Shown here in pieces: positions 44,278 through 57,225 of a DNA stretch of 64,000 nucleotides. Numbering within the stretch: the stretch's first letter is position 1; each line of letters begins with the position of its first letter. The stretch covers positions 11,450,001 to 11,514,000 of the forward strand of contig JAKSXM010000263.1 of the NCBI GenBank assembly GCA_022575985.1, written 5' to 3'. The translations under genes were made by a program, and so were the position numbers. The stretch comes from Anagrus nilaparvatae. Its lineage: Eukaryota; Arthropoda; Insecta; Hymenoptera; Mymaridae. The notes under the pieces are model-generated. The model ran no database searches. It saw nothing but the letters and a program-made list of their open reading frames with translations, and had not been told where the DNA came from.

Positions 44278-45099
44278 TCATCTAAGGAGTGAAAGCTTAA
44301 CTACAAGAAGGAGAGCAACACGTGCAAGGAACAGAACAGACGCTGCTGAGCTGATGGCAGAGCATAAGCAGGTCAAGAAAAGGCTGAGACTTGCTGTTAG
44401 GAGAAGCAAAAGAGCATGCGAGATAGCTTTGTGTAACGAGGTTGATAATGACCCATGGGGTCTTGGGTACAAGATAGTCACCAAGAGAATCGGTGCTCTT
44501 TCCGCAAGTCATGTTATGAATGAAGACGAGGTAGGGCTTATAGTTGACGGACTTTTCCCTACCCACCCGGAGAGGGAGGACTAAAATGACTCAGGTGAAG
44601 ATGATGAGGCTTTCCCCGAATTTACGGAGGATGAACTCTTCACAGCGGTGGACTCTCTCAAGAACGGTAAGGCACCAGGTCCTGATGGGATACCTACCGA
44701 GTTACTGAAGATAGCTGCGCACGAATGCCCAAAACTCATCTTATGTATGTACAATACTTGTGCACGTGCGGGCATCTTCAGTAAACTCTGGAAAAGAGCA
44801 AGACTGGTCCTTATCAGTAAGGGCAAAGGGGACCCAAGACTGCCAAACTCTTGGCGCCCTCTAGGATTACTGGATACAGCCGGCCGAGAAACTGAGGGCC
44901 GTAGAAACTGCGGGAGATCTCTCTCCTAGACAATACGGATTTCGCCGAGGGAAGTCAACAATCGATGCAATAAGCAGTATTGTTCGGGCCATCGACAACG
45001 CACAGACTGGTAATCACTATTCGAGAAAGATCACGCTATTAGTGACCCTCGATGTGAAAAATGCCTTTAACTCAGCAAGATGGAGCGATTTCATGCACT
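44278..45099 (+). pseudogene. R1-clade-like LINE RT fragment
   Basis: The first frame gives SKRACEIALCNEVDNDPWG, and after an in-frame TAA (44582-44584) NGKAPGPDGIPTELLK and KGKGDPRLPNSWRPL. After a frameshift near 44900, QYGFRRGKSTIDA and TLDVKNAFNSA follow. These are the pre-RT region and RT motifs up to the first catalytic Asp of R1-type reverse transcriptases. It is cut at about 45099, before the second catalytic pair. Higher GC than its neighbours, consistent with transposon origin. Confidence 0.85.
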
Positions 45100-45435
45100 G
45101 AAAAAAAAAAACAGACAAAACGTGTATGACCTTAGTGCAACCGTTTTGTATTGACTATCCAAAAAGACTAAAAAAAAATAGACTGAATGTCTGTAAATAG
45201 CCGCCTAGTCATAATGTTCATCTTTTTACGGACAGAGCGTCAATAAATAAGAGACAATACGTCTCCTCTAAGCCGCCTAGAAAGTTCGTGTTTAATGTAT
45301 GGACGTTTTGTCTGTAACGCCGAGCCGCCTACCCATGAAGACTATACTATATAATAAATCTGGTTTCCTCCCCTCTTTTTACTTATGATTTTGATAGTAT
45401 CCTATGAATTTAATATATTCTATGGTGATAAAGAA
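45100..45435. other. Spacer with three gccgccta motifs
   Basis: agccgcct recurs at about 45199, 45271 and 45323 in a loose 50-70-bp repeat also sharing gtctgta and acgtct-like pieces. No gene seen. Confidence 0.4.
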
Positions 45436-46385
45436 TTGAGAAAAATTTAGATTCTATAACAAAGTTTGAGAATTAGATAAGAAATTTTGAAAAATTTTTA
45501 AAATTAAAGATCTACTGCTTCCGGAAAACCGATATCATCCATCTCCTAAGAAAGGGGACTGAAATGTTAAAAAATAATGCATACATATTTTTCTGCTATT
45601 TGGTCACAACACAAAAATCTTGAAATTAGTCCGAAACAAGGCATTCTTTAGAATACATTCCAAATTAATTTTTAACTATCGGGATCATTTTTTTGTTAAT
45701 TTTTTTCTTAAAAAAAATTCTTTCATTGAATAACAATTTGAGTTCATAATAAATTTTTGGATCAGTGTATCTTTTCATTATTTTTTATAAAAATTCAGAT
45801 AAAAAATAGTCTTGAATTAAAAAATTTGTATTTATTTGAAACATAACTTTCATGCCGTGTTGTGATGGACTATATTTTTTATTTATTTGTTAATCACGTG
45901 AATCACTTCACTTATTATAACCTGTAATGAAACTACACACTAAATCATAAAGATTGTTTTTAATACTACTTTTTATTAAATTTTGTATATAATATTTTAA
46001 AAATATTAAATTTAAAAATAAATCTTATAAAACTATTTAATTTCATTTTCAATCTTATTGTTTTTGTTTTTTCAGGAAAAAGATTTTTTTTCGAAAAAAA
46101 TATTTTGAAATGAGGTTATGAGTATATATTTTTTATTTTTAACTCAAGCTTGTTTACCGAATTGGTTCGGTTATCAAAATATGCTTAATTCTTTTTTAAT
46201 TTAACATTATTAATGATTAAAATTAATTTAGTTACTTTTGTTTAAACAAAAAATAGTTAATAATTCCCTAATAAATAGGTGTAAAGTGATAATTCGTATT
46301 TTTTTCAAGTTTAATTAAATGATTTATATATTTTTAAATTAATTCATGATAATTTAGCTTTATTGTGCTTTCCTGTGTGCCTTAA

Positions 46386-48369
46386 GGGGGATCATTGGGT
46401 ACGGCGCTCGAATTTCGAGTGATTTTTAAGTGGAAATAAAAAAAGAACGGTTCGAGGAAATTTAATGAAATTTTTTTTATTAATGAAGAATGTATTTAAG
46501 ATTACAAAAAAATTTTTTTTTTTTTGTTTCCATGACGTCATGCCGGTGTATGAGAGATTATTGAGAGGCACAAAAAAAAAAGGTGCGTTGCGCTGTGCAG
46601 GATAACCCAATTTAGGATCGTCTGAAAAAAAAAAAAAATTTATAATATTTTTCTTAAAGCTTAAAGCCAGGGGTCAACGTAAAGTTTTTTCAAAAATTTT
46701 CTTTTTTCACGCTGTGACGGAAAAAATAAAAAAAAAGTCAAAAAAGTGCCCTGTTTTTTTTTTTTGTAATCGGTCCTAAAAATTTTCTGGGGCTACTTTC
46801 TACTGGGGCTTCTTTCTAAAAAAAAACTATACGTCAATCCCTGGCAAATACTGTAAAAAGTGACTTGTGAAAAGGGCAAATTAATCGGTGGAGTAGTTTT
46901 TCCGTTATCGTGCACAGCGATTTGAAAAAGCACGTTTCGAGAAAAACGCGTTTAAAGTTTTAAAACAAGTTTTTCCATATATAAAATTAAATTTTTTTTT
47001 ATTTTAATTTTTTTTCTGTTGGCACAACTTATTAGGAAGAGAATAAAATAAGAAAATTGAAAATCGGTTTTGTAGTTTTGGAGTTATGTCATTCAAAAGA
47101 TTGAAAAACGCGTTTTTAAAAAATGAGCAAAAATTTTAAACGTCGAAAAAAACAAAAGTATGAGTTGAAAATTACTTAAATACTTAACTTACCAATCTTC
47201 TGCAATTCCAGGACTATACAGCAATCCTTCTAGTGCATCACGATACGATACGATATCGATATTTTAAAATTATTGATATCGTCTCGACAGAACTACTATA
47301 AATATCGTATCGTATCGATATCGACGATATTTTTCAGAACATGATATCGTATCGATATCGTATCGTATCGATATCGTCTCGATATTCGATAAAATATCGA
47401 CATACAAAATAAAAAGCAATTTTTTTTAATTAAAAAATAATGTGACCGACCGTCTTATGTTATTTTTTTTTTTTAAACATACAATAATATAATGCGCCAA
47501 AATATATATAAAAGGGTTCTTTCTATTTAATTTATATGAAAACCAAGTATTATAATTGGACAATTTAAAGACTTCCGTTTTTTGACATGACAAACTTATA
47601 AGGCACAATTTCATCTATGTATTGCATACATAGGGTCATCGTGCCTAAAAATATTTTTAAACAATAGAAAACCGGTATAAGGGTATAATACTTGATATAA
47701 TACGCATACTTATATTTTTTCAAATAATATGTATAGCTAGTTAAATAAATAAATTAATAAATTCACAAAAAAGCGATATCGATAATTTCCGATATTCTCG
47801 GCTTTGAATATCGGCGATACGAGAATATCGGCGATATTGCTAAAACATAATATCGTATCGTTATCGATAAATTTAGCAAAGTCTCGTATCGATATCGTAT
47901 CGATATCGTATCGGATTTCGATACGATATCGATATTAATATCGTATATCGTGATGCACTAAATCCTTCAACTTCCTCAAATTCCATCTATTGAGCAGCAT
48001 TTTCCTCTCTTCATTCAATTTTCCGGTTTTTAGCTAACTCGATACTTAAAATGCTGTCTGATGCTTTATTTTGAATATTTTTAACACTAATACACATTAT
48101 ATGTGTTTGTATATATGTATAATATCAATATAATATGATAATATAACAAAAAATTTAAATTTTAGACCTATTAACGGTATTCAAGCAGCAGCTGCGTTCA
48201 AATTTTAAAAATATACGTCTTGTGGCGCGCGCTATTATACCTCATAGAATCAAAAATAAAGCGAATTTCAAAACAAAAATTTTTTTACATATTCTTGAAA
48301 CATATATGAATACATTAAAAGAATTAAAAAAATTTCGATTACGGAAAAAAAATTACCCAATGATCCCCC
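46386..48369. mobile_element. Non-autonomous TTAA-target transposon
   Basis: Ends GGGGGATCATTGGGTA and TACCCAATGATCCCCC are a perfect 16-bp TIR flanked by ttaa (46382-46385 and 48370-48373). TTAA duplication is typical of piggyBac and Kolobok elements; which one is not decided. No transposase ORF. It carries a hAT-type insertion. Confidence 0.85.
47231..47960. mobile_element. hAT-type MITE rich in CGATATCG
   Basis: The 15-bp ends TAGTGCATCACGATA/TATCGTGATGCACTA (about one mismatch at the inner end) are flanked by a perfect 8-bp duplication aatccttc (47223-47230 and 47961-47968), the hAT hallmark. Both subterminal regions are packed with cgatatcg/tatcgatac repeats, likely transposase-binding sites. 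No ORF of its own. Confidence 0.88.
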
Positions 48370-49545
48370 TTAAAAACCTGGATTAAGTTGAATTAAAACC
48401 TGTTAAAGATTTTAATTTTAGATGATAAGCTACGTTAAGAAATTGCTTGAAGACGAAAGTTATAAAGAATAAATGCAATATAAATGTGTTATTAAAATAA
48501 AAAATATACAATATAGCTTTCAAAAATGTCAATAATCGCTTTTGATAATCCTTGACCTTCAAGATATTTACCTAAACTTCAAAATAACTTCTTCGGAGTT
48601 TGCATATTTGATAATAAATTGAAAAAAGTATTGAATATCATAACTTACGCTTATTTAAAATAAAATTAATTTAATTATTTTTAATTATTAATAACATTAA
48701 ACTAACAAAAAATTAAGTATGTTTCGATAACCGATCAAATTCGGTAAACAAGCTTGAGTTAAAAATAAAAAATATATACTCATAATCTTATTTAAAAATA
48801 TTTTTTTCGAAAATAATCTTTTGCCTGAAAAAACAAAAACAATAAGATTGAAAATGAAAATAAATAGTTTTATAAGATTTATTTTAAAATTTAATATTTT
48901 TAAAATATTAAATACAAATTTTAGTGTTTATTTTTTTAAATTTAATTTTGTTGCTATGTGACACATTGATAAACAAAAAATTGAATAAATAATTAAGTAC
49001 AAATTAGGTACACCACAGAATGTCAATCTACTTCGACTTTTCTTTTAAATTTTTTAGTAAAAAATAGGTTTAAATATTTTCATAAAAAATTTTATCACGT
49101 ATTTATTTTTTGAAAATTGAATTTAATTAAAGTTTTGATTTTGAATTATTTTTTAAAATCCCTTGCTGGGGAAAGTTTTGGCGTTGCAAAAGTATCCGTG
49201 CTATACAAAAAAATATTTTTGAAGAAATAAAAAAATATTTTTTAAAGAAAAAGAAAAAAAATTTAAGAAGAAGAAAGTGGAATCTACAGTTAAAAATTGA
49301 TTTTTGAGCTAATAATTTTTTTTATTTATAAATATGGAAGGTATTCTAAAGAATGCCTTATTTTCGACTAATTTTGAGATTTTCATGGTGTGACAAATAG
49401 CAGAAAAATATGTATGCATAATTTTTTCATTTCAGTCCCATTTTTCAGGAGATCGACTTGCAAGAAGCAGTGGATCTTTAATTTAAAAATTTTTTCAAAA
49501 TTAAAATCTAATTTTTTATCGTTCGTTTGTATTTTGATAATTAAT

Positions 49546-49770
49546 TAAAAAAAAGTGGTATTAATAAATATTTCTCAAATCGAAAAAAATGCCAGAGCCG
49601 GTGGGATTCGAACCCACGATTCTTTAATATCTAATGAAATCGCTTAAAAAAGTGGTATTAATAAATATTTCTGAAATCGAAAAAAATGCCAGAGCCGGTG
49701 GGACTCGAATCAACGATTCTTTCATATCTAGTGAAATCGCTTTAGCCAACTAAGCTACGGCGTCCGGGTC
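49546..49770 (-). mobile_element. tRNA-derived SINE copies in tandem
   Basis: Two pieces read on the minus strand. 49646-49770 has a tRNA-like head with A box TAGCTTAGTTGG (minus of 49746-49757) and a B-box-like GATTCGAGTCC (minus of 49701-49711). 49546-49645 is a truncated copy with a perfect GGTTCGAATCC B box (minus of 49604-49614). The tail aatatttattaataccac is shared. The acceptor stem is mispaired, so this is not a working tRNA gene. Confidence 0.75.
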
Positions 49771-50079
49771 AAGACACCGACTTTATTTTGACATCTTCTT
49801 CGATTCGAGAGTGCAACTCTTCGACCTAGTGCCTATTTTAATTAAAATCTAATTTTTTATCGTTCGTTTCTATTTTGATAAATTAAATGAAATTGGTCTT
49901 TTTACGAACACATGATGTTAATAATTTTTACTACTAAACGTGGTATTTTATTTAAATACTCATCGTAGTAAATATCAAACATTTTGTAGAAAATTATTGA
50001 AAAATTTTTTATCAATTTTCCAATAATTTTTTGCATCTAAATATTATGTAGTGATATTATAAACACAAATAAATTGAAA

Positions 50080-50150
50080 AAAAGTGGTATTAATAAATAT
50101 TTCTCAAATCGAAAAAAATGTCAGAGCCGGTGGGACTCGAACCCACGATT
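50080..50150 (-). mobile_element. Third SINE fragment
   Basis: The same tail and B box region (GGTTCGAGTCC on the minus strand) as 49546-49770, cut at 50150 where the DIRS fragment starts. Confidence 0.7.
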
Positions 50151-50985
50151 AACCGCAAAAGGAAGAAATGCATAAAAATTCCAACCTGACCATTCTAAAG
50201 TAAAAGCCTCAACCTGAAAACAATCTGGCTCAGTACCTCTAGAACAAAATCTAGCACATTTATTATTGCACCTAGATGCAAATAAATCAATGTTAGGAAA
50301 ACCGAAATGACGTACAATCCTCCTGAATGCAAAATTCGCAATTTTCCATTCAGTATCAATATTTTTAACCCTAGAAAATTCATCAGCAATGTTATCAGCT
50401 GATTTTATATAACTAGTAAAAATCCAGATTTTTCACACCACTGCCAAATTTCTTTTGTAATCTTATTCAAAACGGGGTACTGAATACCACCCATACGATT
50501 AATATAGGAGACTGCTGTCGTATTATCAATTCTAAGTAATACTCTACAATTCCTATATCTTTTCAAAAAACATTTAATTGCTAAAAAAGCTGCCTTTAAT
50601 TCTAATAAGTTAATATGCCAATTTCTTTCTTGTTTTCTCCAAAAACCAGAGACCTCCTTACTGTTACAAACGGCACCCCAACCAGATAACGATGCATCTG
50701 AAAATATTTCTAATCGATAATCCAATTATATTCAATTGCAACCTATTCAGGTTGCACACCTGTCATGATATTATTACGCCACCAAGTGAAATCATTCTGT
50801 AACCAAACAGGAATTTGCATCTTTGAATTATAATTATCATCGTTAAAAATAAGGGCCAAAAATTTTGTTTTTTCAAAATTCTTTGTATATAACCAACTAT
50901 ACTGTAGAGCAGGGCATGCAGCTATCAAACAACCTATAAAATGAGCAAATTCACGAATTTTGCACCGTGAACGTGAAAGATTAAA
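50151..50985 (-). pseudogene. DIRS-like RT connection and RNase H fragment
   Basis: Minus-strand frames read KIREFAHFIGCLIAACPALQY then WLQNDFTWW, and after a frameshift near 50735 IFSDASLSGWGAV, HINLLELKAAFLAI and RIDNTTAVSYINRMGG, the RNase H of DIRS-type retroelements with its catalytic Asp, Glu and Asp visible. A further frame holds the downstream FGFPNIDLFAS-type end. No tyrosine recombinase is present. Dead fragment. Confidence 0.75.
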
Positions 50986-51170
50986 AAATTTTTCAATAAT
51001 TTTCTACAAAATGTTTGATATTTACTACGTTGAGTATTTAAATAAAATACCACGTTTAGTAGTAAAAATTATTACCATCATGTGTTCGTAAAAAGAGATT
51101 TAATTAATTTTTCAAAATGTTTTATCTAATTCTCAAACTTTGAGATAAAATCTAAATTTTTCTTAATTCC

Positions 51171-52028
51171 TTCAGTTAAAGTTTAAATAAAAATAAAGAT
51201 TCGAAAATTGAAAAAAATAATATTTTAACCTTAAAATCTTGGTCCACTTGGTTATAAAATAAAATTTTTGAAAATCTTTCAAAAAAAAAAAATTTAATTC
51301 AAAACAAGTTAAGATAAATTTAAGATTTTTAGTCCGAAATATGAACGTCTTGATTTGTTTCATTTCCAAGACATTTTCAAGACGAATTTAATACAAAATA
51401 ACGAAAAACTTCAAGATCTTTATAAGATCTTATCAAGAACTTTTTTATTTTCACGCGGGTGAGAATCAATCTGTACAGCGAGATCCCATTTTTTTCTGAT
51501 CAGGCGTAATGGGCCCCTGGATAGCTAATTGCAAAAAAAAAATTATTAAAATTTTATAAATTATGAAAAAACATTGTTATTTTAGGTTATGGTTCTTGCT
51601 AAAACTTGGTTTTCACTGTATAATTAGTGATTGAATGTGGTAATTTAGATAAAATAAATTGGAAATGTAATCTTTGGCAATTGATTTATCATATTTAATT
51701 AGTTTCATCTCCCTGTGTCATCATTATCATACTTTTTATAAGCTCCAAATATGAATTTCCATAAGAGCAATATTAAACTGCCTACTTTTATTTTGCAATA
51801 AAAAGATAATTAATGTGGTAATAAATGTAAAACCAAGTTCAACTCAACTTTAAAAATGTTTAGCTTTAGTAATTTTCCGGTTTCATTCAGTTCTGTCATC
51901 ATTTTCAATTAAGGTCAAAACTCCTTAAAAAAAAAAAAAAAAAATTCTGTATTCAGTGAGGTGTGAGCCGAAAAGCATTTAAGATATTTCTAAATTAAAA
52001 CCAAAATTCTTGAACCAAAGTTGTTGTC
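51171..52028. other. AT-rich stretch, nothing recognised
   Basis: Low-complexity AT-rich sequence; no ORF, tRNA or clear repeat arms seen. Confidence 0.5.
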
Positions 52029-53602
52029 TTGAATTTAAAAAATACTGATTGCACTGTGTTTGATACGTAAAAATATGTTTACTGGCTAATTTCTAAAGTT
52101 CTAGGTGGCTTTGTCGCGATTTGGCAGCTGTTATTCCAATTTTGATTTTTTTCGAATTCTCAGCCACCCGTTTGTTTTTTATTTTCTAGACACCTATATT
52201 TAAGTAGATAGTAAAATTTTACGCAAAATCCGAATCTGACCATATTTTTTCAGAAAAACCTCAAGAAAAGTCGGAAAATTGGAAAAACTAAAGAAATCCT
52301 TCAAATACAAATTTCTCAAAAAGCATCACTTTTTTTTTTTTAAATGTGTTTACCCATACTTTTCATGGTGGTAAACTCCTTTTTTGTCCCATTTGCCTTT
52401 TAAGTACTTAAAAACCCATTTTAATTATTATTATTATTATTATGAAGTTTATTTGTATAAAACAAAATACAGTAACACTCTTTTACAATTAGTTAATTAA
52501 TATATACATAGTAAATAAAAAATAAAATAAAATAGATTATTACAATTAGGTAACAATATTAAATATCTTTAATAAATATAGTAAATATACTAAAGTAAAT
52601 ACTAGAATGAATAGTTATTTGGTTTAACAATTTGGTTTAATATTAGCAACAATCAGTAGTCAACAAAATATGATAAATTTTAGTCAATCATGGGTATCAA
52701 TAAGGAATCAATTAAGCTCAAAAAATAAAGTTTGAAATTCTGCAATTTCTGAGTTTTCCGATTTTCTCGGTTTTTCTGACTGTAAATGAAATATCTGACT
52801 TGATTTTTGGATTTCTCGGAAAATTTTATCTTGATAACCCTACTGCAAAAAAATCAAATTAAAATGCTAAAAACAAACTAAAATCAAATGAATAAATAGG
52901 ATAAAAAAATAGCATAATTGAATTATTTTTTTATTTTATCTTAAATTTTATGGAAATAAAACTTTTGGATTTTGTAATTTTCTTAACTAATTATTTCCAG
53001 AGAATAGATATTGTAAGGAATTGTAAAGGAATTAAAAAAGAAAATAAAACATTTTGTTAAAATAAATTAAATAAGTTAATTAAAACTTTTTTTTGAGATG
53101 TACTCTTTATTTCATTTTTGGTCAGGAAAATCGGAAAATTCAGAAAATGCAAAATTTTCAAATCCCATTTTTTGAACTTAAAATGGATTTTCTACTTTTT
53201 AAAAGGCAAATGGGACAAAAATGGAGTTTAGCACCATGAAAAGTACGGGAGAACTCATTAAAAAACAAAAAAAAAGTGACTCTTTTTGAGAATTTTGTAT
53301 TTGAAAGTTTTCTTTATTTTTTCAAATTTTCCGGGTTTTCCTAAAGTTTCTCCGAAAAAATATGCTCAGATGCGAATTGGGCGGGAAATTTCACTGCCTA
53401 ACTTTATATAGAAAATATTTTTTAGGCTTATTTAGGGCATCCAGAAAATAAAAAGCAAACGGGTAACTCAGAATTCGAAAAAAATCAAAATTTTAAAAAC
53501 AGCTGCCAAATCGCAATCAAGCCACCTAGAACCTTAAAAATTTTCCAGTAACCGTATTTTTACGTACCAAATACAGTGCAATCGGTATTTTTTAAATTCA
53601 AA
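52029..53602. mobile_element. Foldback element with about 450-bp arms
   Basis: Left arm 52029-52440 (aaaaaatactgattgcactg ... gtcccatttgcc) pairs with right arm 53180-53602. The centre is AT-rich with an (att) run near 52420-52440. Short stretches (cagccaccc, aaaatccgaatctgacc) resemble parts of the 36658-40626 transposon. Confidence 0.8.
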
Positions 53603-53804
53603 ACGCCAACTTCAGACTTAGGTAAAAATAGCTAAGAACTCCCGACTGTCATGCAATAAATAATTCTAAATATACGAACCGAAGTGTATTCAAAATATTT
53701 CTGAATTAAAAACTAACTTTATACCCATATGTAAAAATATATAATGTCAATAATACCATACCTTTAGAAAATAAATTAAAAACAACAAATATTATATATG
53801 GTTA

Positions 53805-55061
53805 GATTTAAATGAAGCATGGGCGGCTTTTATGTTCGGGTCTTCAAAACTGCCCGAAAGTGTTTTTTCTGAAATTTCTACTAAAAATAAGTCACCAGCC
53901 CAATTTTTAGCCTCCCAGAGCAGAATCTCGATTTTCGGCAGCCATTTTTGTGTTTTGGACTTTGGTAAAAAAGTAAGAAAAATGAGTCATAATTTTTTTT
54001 ATTATTGTTGTAAAAAACTTACATTAGCATGAAAAATTTTCTCTTTTTTCGTCCGGATAGGAAATTTCCCTGGCTATCCGATTGCGGGGTCAAAAATTTT
54101 TTTTGAGTAGCGCATGCGCGACGAATCGCTAGGATAGGCTGTTTTCTTCCAAAAGTCGATTTCTTAAATGCCTATTAGTGAAAAATCTTCTAACCAGGCT
54201 TAAAATTTTCCTTAAACCTTATATTTTTTTGCAAAAAATGGGACATTGCTTTTTGGGAGCTCTAGATAAAAAAATAGCAACTTTCAAAAGATCATTTTAT
54301 ACAAATTTCAAATTTCCAGCCAAGTCACGTGACCAATCAAAAATCTGTCCAAAAATTTGGATTCCGCGGAAAATTTTACATAAGGATTTATCTTTTCATA
54401 TTTTTAAGTGCGTTTGTGTTAAAGCAGCGAAATTTTAAATTGAAAGATTATTTTAATTCAAAAGAATTTTTTTATTTTTTAAATAATATTAATTTATTCT
54501 AAATTAATCAGAATTTTTTATCATTTCGCTGCTGTTTCGCTGTTTTAACATAAAGGTTTTGAAAACATAAAAAGATATATCCTTATGTAAAATTTCCCGC
54601 AAAATCCAAATTTTTGGTCAGATTTTTGATTGGTCACGTACTTGCCAGGAAATTTGAAATTTGAAAAAAATGATCTTTTGAAAGCTGCAATTTTTTTATC
54701 TAGAGCTCCCAAAAAGCAGTGTCACATCGAAATTTTTTTTTTGCCAAAAACTATAAGGTTTAAAGAAAATTTTAAGCCTGATTAGAAGGTTTTTCATTAA
54801 TAGGCATTTGAGAAATCGACTTTTGAAAGAAAACAGCCTATCTTAGTTTTTTACAGCAATAATAAAAAAAATTATGACTCATTTTTCTTACTTTTTTTAC
54901 AAAAGTCCAAAACACAAAAATGGCTGCCAAAAATCGAGATTTTCCTCTGGGAGTCTAAAAATTGGGCTGGTGACTTATTTTTGGTAGTAATTTCAGAAAA
55001 AAACACTTTTGGGCAGTTTTGAAGACCCGACCATACAATTCGCCCACGCTTCATTTAAATC
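53805..55061. mobile_element. Foldback MITE, about 600-bp arms
   Basis: Ends GATTTAAATGAAGC and GCTTCATTTAAATC are exact inverted repeats, and similarity continues along almost the whole length to a centre near 54470. The ORFs it contains are mirror images and not genes. Confidence 0.88.
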
Positions 55062-56020
55062 TCCCCATTTGTCAAATGTATTTATTAATGAAATTTCAAA
55101 TAATTTAATCATTATATTTACAAGTAATCAAATATTTCAACAAATCAAATCGGTTTACAAAATACCCTGCAAACTAGCTGGCACTGAGGTTCCTCAAACA
55201 ATGGGCTGTAATCTTAAATTACAACAAATATTATTACAACCATGCAATTATACATACTTTTTTCGTTTTTAGTAGCTGGTAAAGTAGATTATTAAGATCA
55301 TTTTGTTATTAAAGTGAAAATTCTAGCGTCCATGGATTGGTCGCGCCGGCGTAAATGGATTTTAAATCATTTTTGCATAATTAAAAAGAGACAAATATAA
55401 AAAAAGCTAATTTTATTTTTTTTTGTAAAATTTTATTTTATTAGAATATATAATTACCCCTTAATAATTAAAATATTGGGTAACATGATTTTTTTGTTTT
55501 GTCAAAGAATGGTTGGTAACGATGCGAAAATTACAAATATTCGCTCAATTATTATAAAAAGATAGGAGTTTTTACCAGAATTTATAATAATTTCTTATAA
55601 TTTATTTTCTCAGTGTACTTCTTGCATTTGACCAATCTTCCGCAACAATGATAATAATAATAATAATAATATTTTGTAATAAAAAAAATAACCACATTAA
55701 TTGCTTCAAGATTTTAACATTATTTATATTATTTCTATTAATCACAAAATAATAAATTATTTAATTCTATAAATTGTTTGATTCTTTAAAAAATGCCAAT
55801 ATAACTTTTAAATCTTAATTTTAAAATGCAAACATAAACATTTAATATTTTTAGGCTGTTTATTATTGTTTATAATTTCATTAAGCTGCATACATAAATA
55901 AACATAGCAACGAGCAAAATAATCCAAGGAAGCCAAAAAGAGGCAAGATTTCCATCACTCTTTCTTGTGTTTTATAATTTATATTAAAATAAAAAAAAAA
56001 ATTGTGATCGGATACAAAAA
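55062..56020. other. AT-rich stretch, nothing recognised
   Basis: Only an (ata)n run near 55650-55675 stands out. Confidence 0.5.
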
Positions 56021-56790
56021 ATTACTATAAACTAAATTTCTAAAACTTGTACTCTCATTAAAATAAATTAGATATGTCCAAAACGAAAAATAAATTTGGT
56101 GTTTTATGTATTTTTTTGTGACGAAGATTTTGGAGAAAAAAAATTTTCAAAAAATTAATTATCAGATTCAAGATATCGAGTAAAAATCATAATTTCAAAT
56201 ATAAGTAATTTCATGGAAATGAATGAGGTATTGCATCCAAATTAAAAAAAAAAAAAAGTATTTTGAGATTTTTTTAATAAACAAATTTTTGGAAAAAAAA
56301 GTTAGGCATTCATTCGATAATTGTTTTGAAATATCACTGGTTAAAATATTAGTACTTTCATAGAATTAAATGAGGTATTACACCAAAAAAAAAAAAAATA
56401 TTGCAGTTTTTTTTATTTTTCTTTTTTTTTAATCTTGAGAAAAAAATTTTGAAAAAACTAAGTATCAGATCCAAAAAATTACTATAAACGAGGTTCTTAA
56501 AACTAGTACTTCCATGGAAATAAATTAGGCACTACGTCCAAAAAGAAAAAAAAGTTTGGTATTTTTTGTATTTTTTTGTGAAAAAAATTTTAGGAAAAAA
56601 ATTTTCAAAAAATTAAGTATCAGATTCTAGATATCGAGTAAACACCATACTTTCAAATATAAGTACTTTCGTGTAAATAAATGAGGTATTACATCCAAAT
56701 CAAAAAAAAAAAAGTACCTCGAGCTTTTTTGGTGAAAAAATTTTTGAAAAAAAAGTTAGGTCTTAACTCCATAATGTTTGTGAAATATCA
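56020..56790 (+). repeat. About 155-bp degenerate tandem repeat, five units
   Basis: Variants of agtactttcatggaaataaa recur at about 56050, 56205, 56350, 56503 and 56665. Units 1 and 4 (56026 and 56474, aaaaaattactataaac) are the closest, suggesting a three-unit higher order. It is followed by a CA/CATA microsatellite. Confidence 0.75.
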
Positions 56791-56796
56791 CCAATT

Positions 56797-56834
56797 ACAT
56801 ACATACACACACACATACACACACACATACATAC
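56797..56834. repeat. (ACAT/AC)n microsatellite
   Basis: acatacatacacacacac-type alternation of 38 bp. Confidence 0.9.
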
Positions 56835-57225
56835 TTTTTTTAAAAACAGGTTTTTTAGCTTCCTGGGGTCCCAAAACGTGCTTATATGCCAAAAAATAGA
56901 AAATCAAATTTTGACCTAACACAATGGTTCCTCTTTGAGGAACCAAAATTTACATTCTTGCAAAAGTAATTATCAACTATATTCAAGAAAAAAAAAATAG
57001 TGACTTATTATGCTTCGCACGGTCTAACATTGTTAGCAATGATCTAGTTAAATAAAAGACTACCTATTTGTCGTAATATTTTATTTTTTAAATGTGGAAT
57101 AAATTATTTATTTGAAATAATTTAATTGTTACTAAAATTAATTTTCAGTTTTACAATAATAATATCAGCTTAATCTGACTTAAAAAATTTGAGAATATTT
57201 TTTTATCCTAAAAATAGAATTGTGC

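Larger units (their letters stand above)
49502..51107. mobile_element. Insertion in foldback arm, 11-bp flanking repeat
   Basis: tttttcaaaat flanks it (49491-49501 and 51108-51118). Inside, about 49880-50040 and 50976-51107 are inverted copies (ctttttacgaacacatgatg), so it is itself a foldback element, into which SINE pieces and a DIRS fragment have come. Confidence 0.65.
45436..51170. mobile_element. Composite foldback element with nested insertions
   Basis: Inverted segments pair 45436-45700 with 49330-49500 plus 51108-51170, and 45970-46250 with 48640-48920. The middle holds the TTAA-type element and the right arm is split by the insertion at 49502-51107. No coding capacity of its own. 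Confidence 0.7.

Noticed and set aside
49688..49767. A functional tRNA gene
   Set aside because: A and B boxes are visible, but the acceptor stem pairs poorly and the unit recurs truncated with a common tail, so a SINE fits better.
53832..55272. ORFs of 60-87 codons in the 53.8-55.3 kb region
   Set aside because: They fall in palindromic MITE arms and have no conserved protein pattern.
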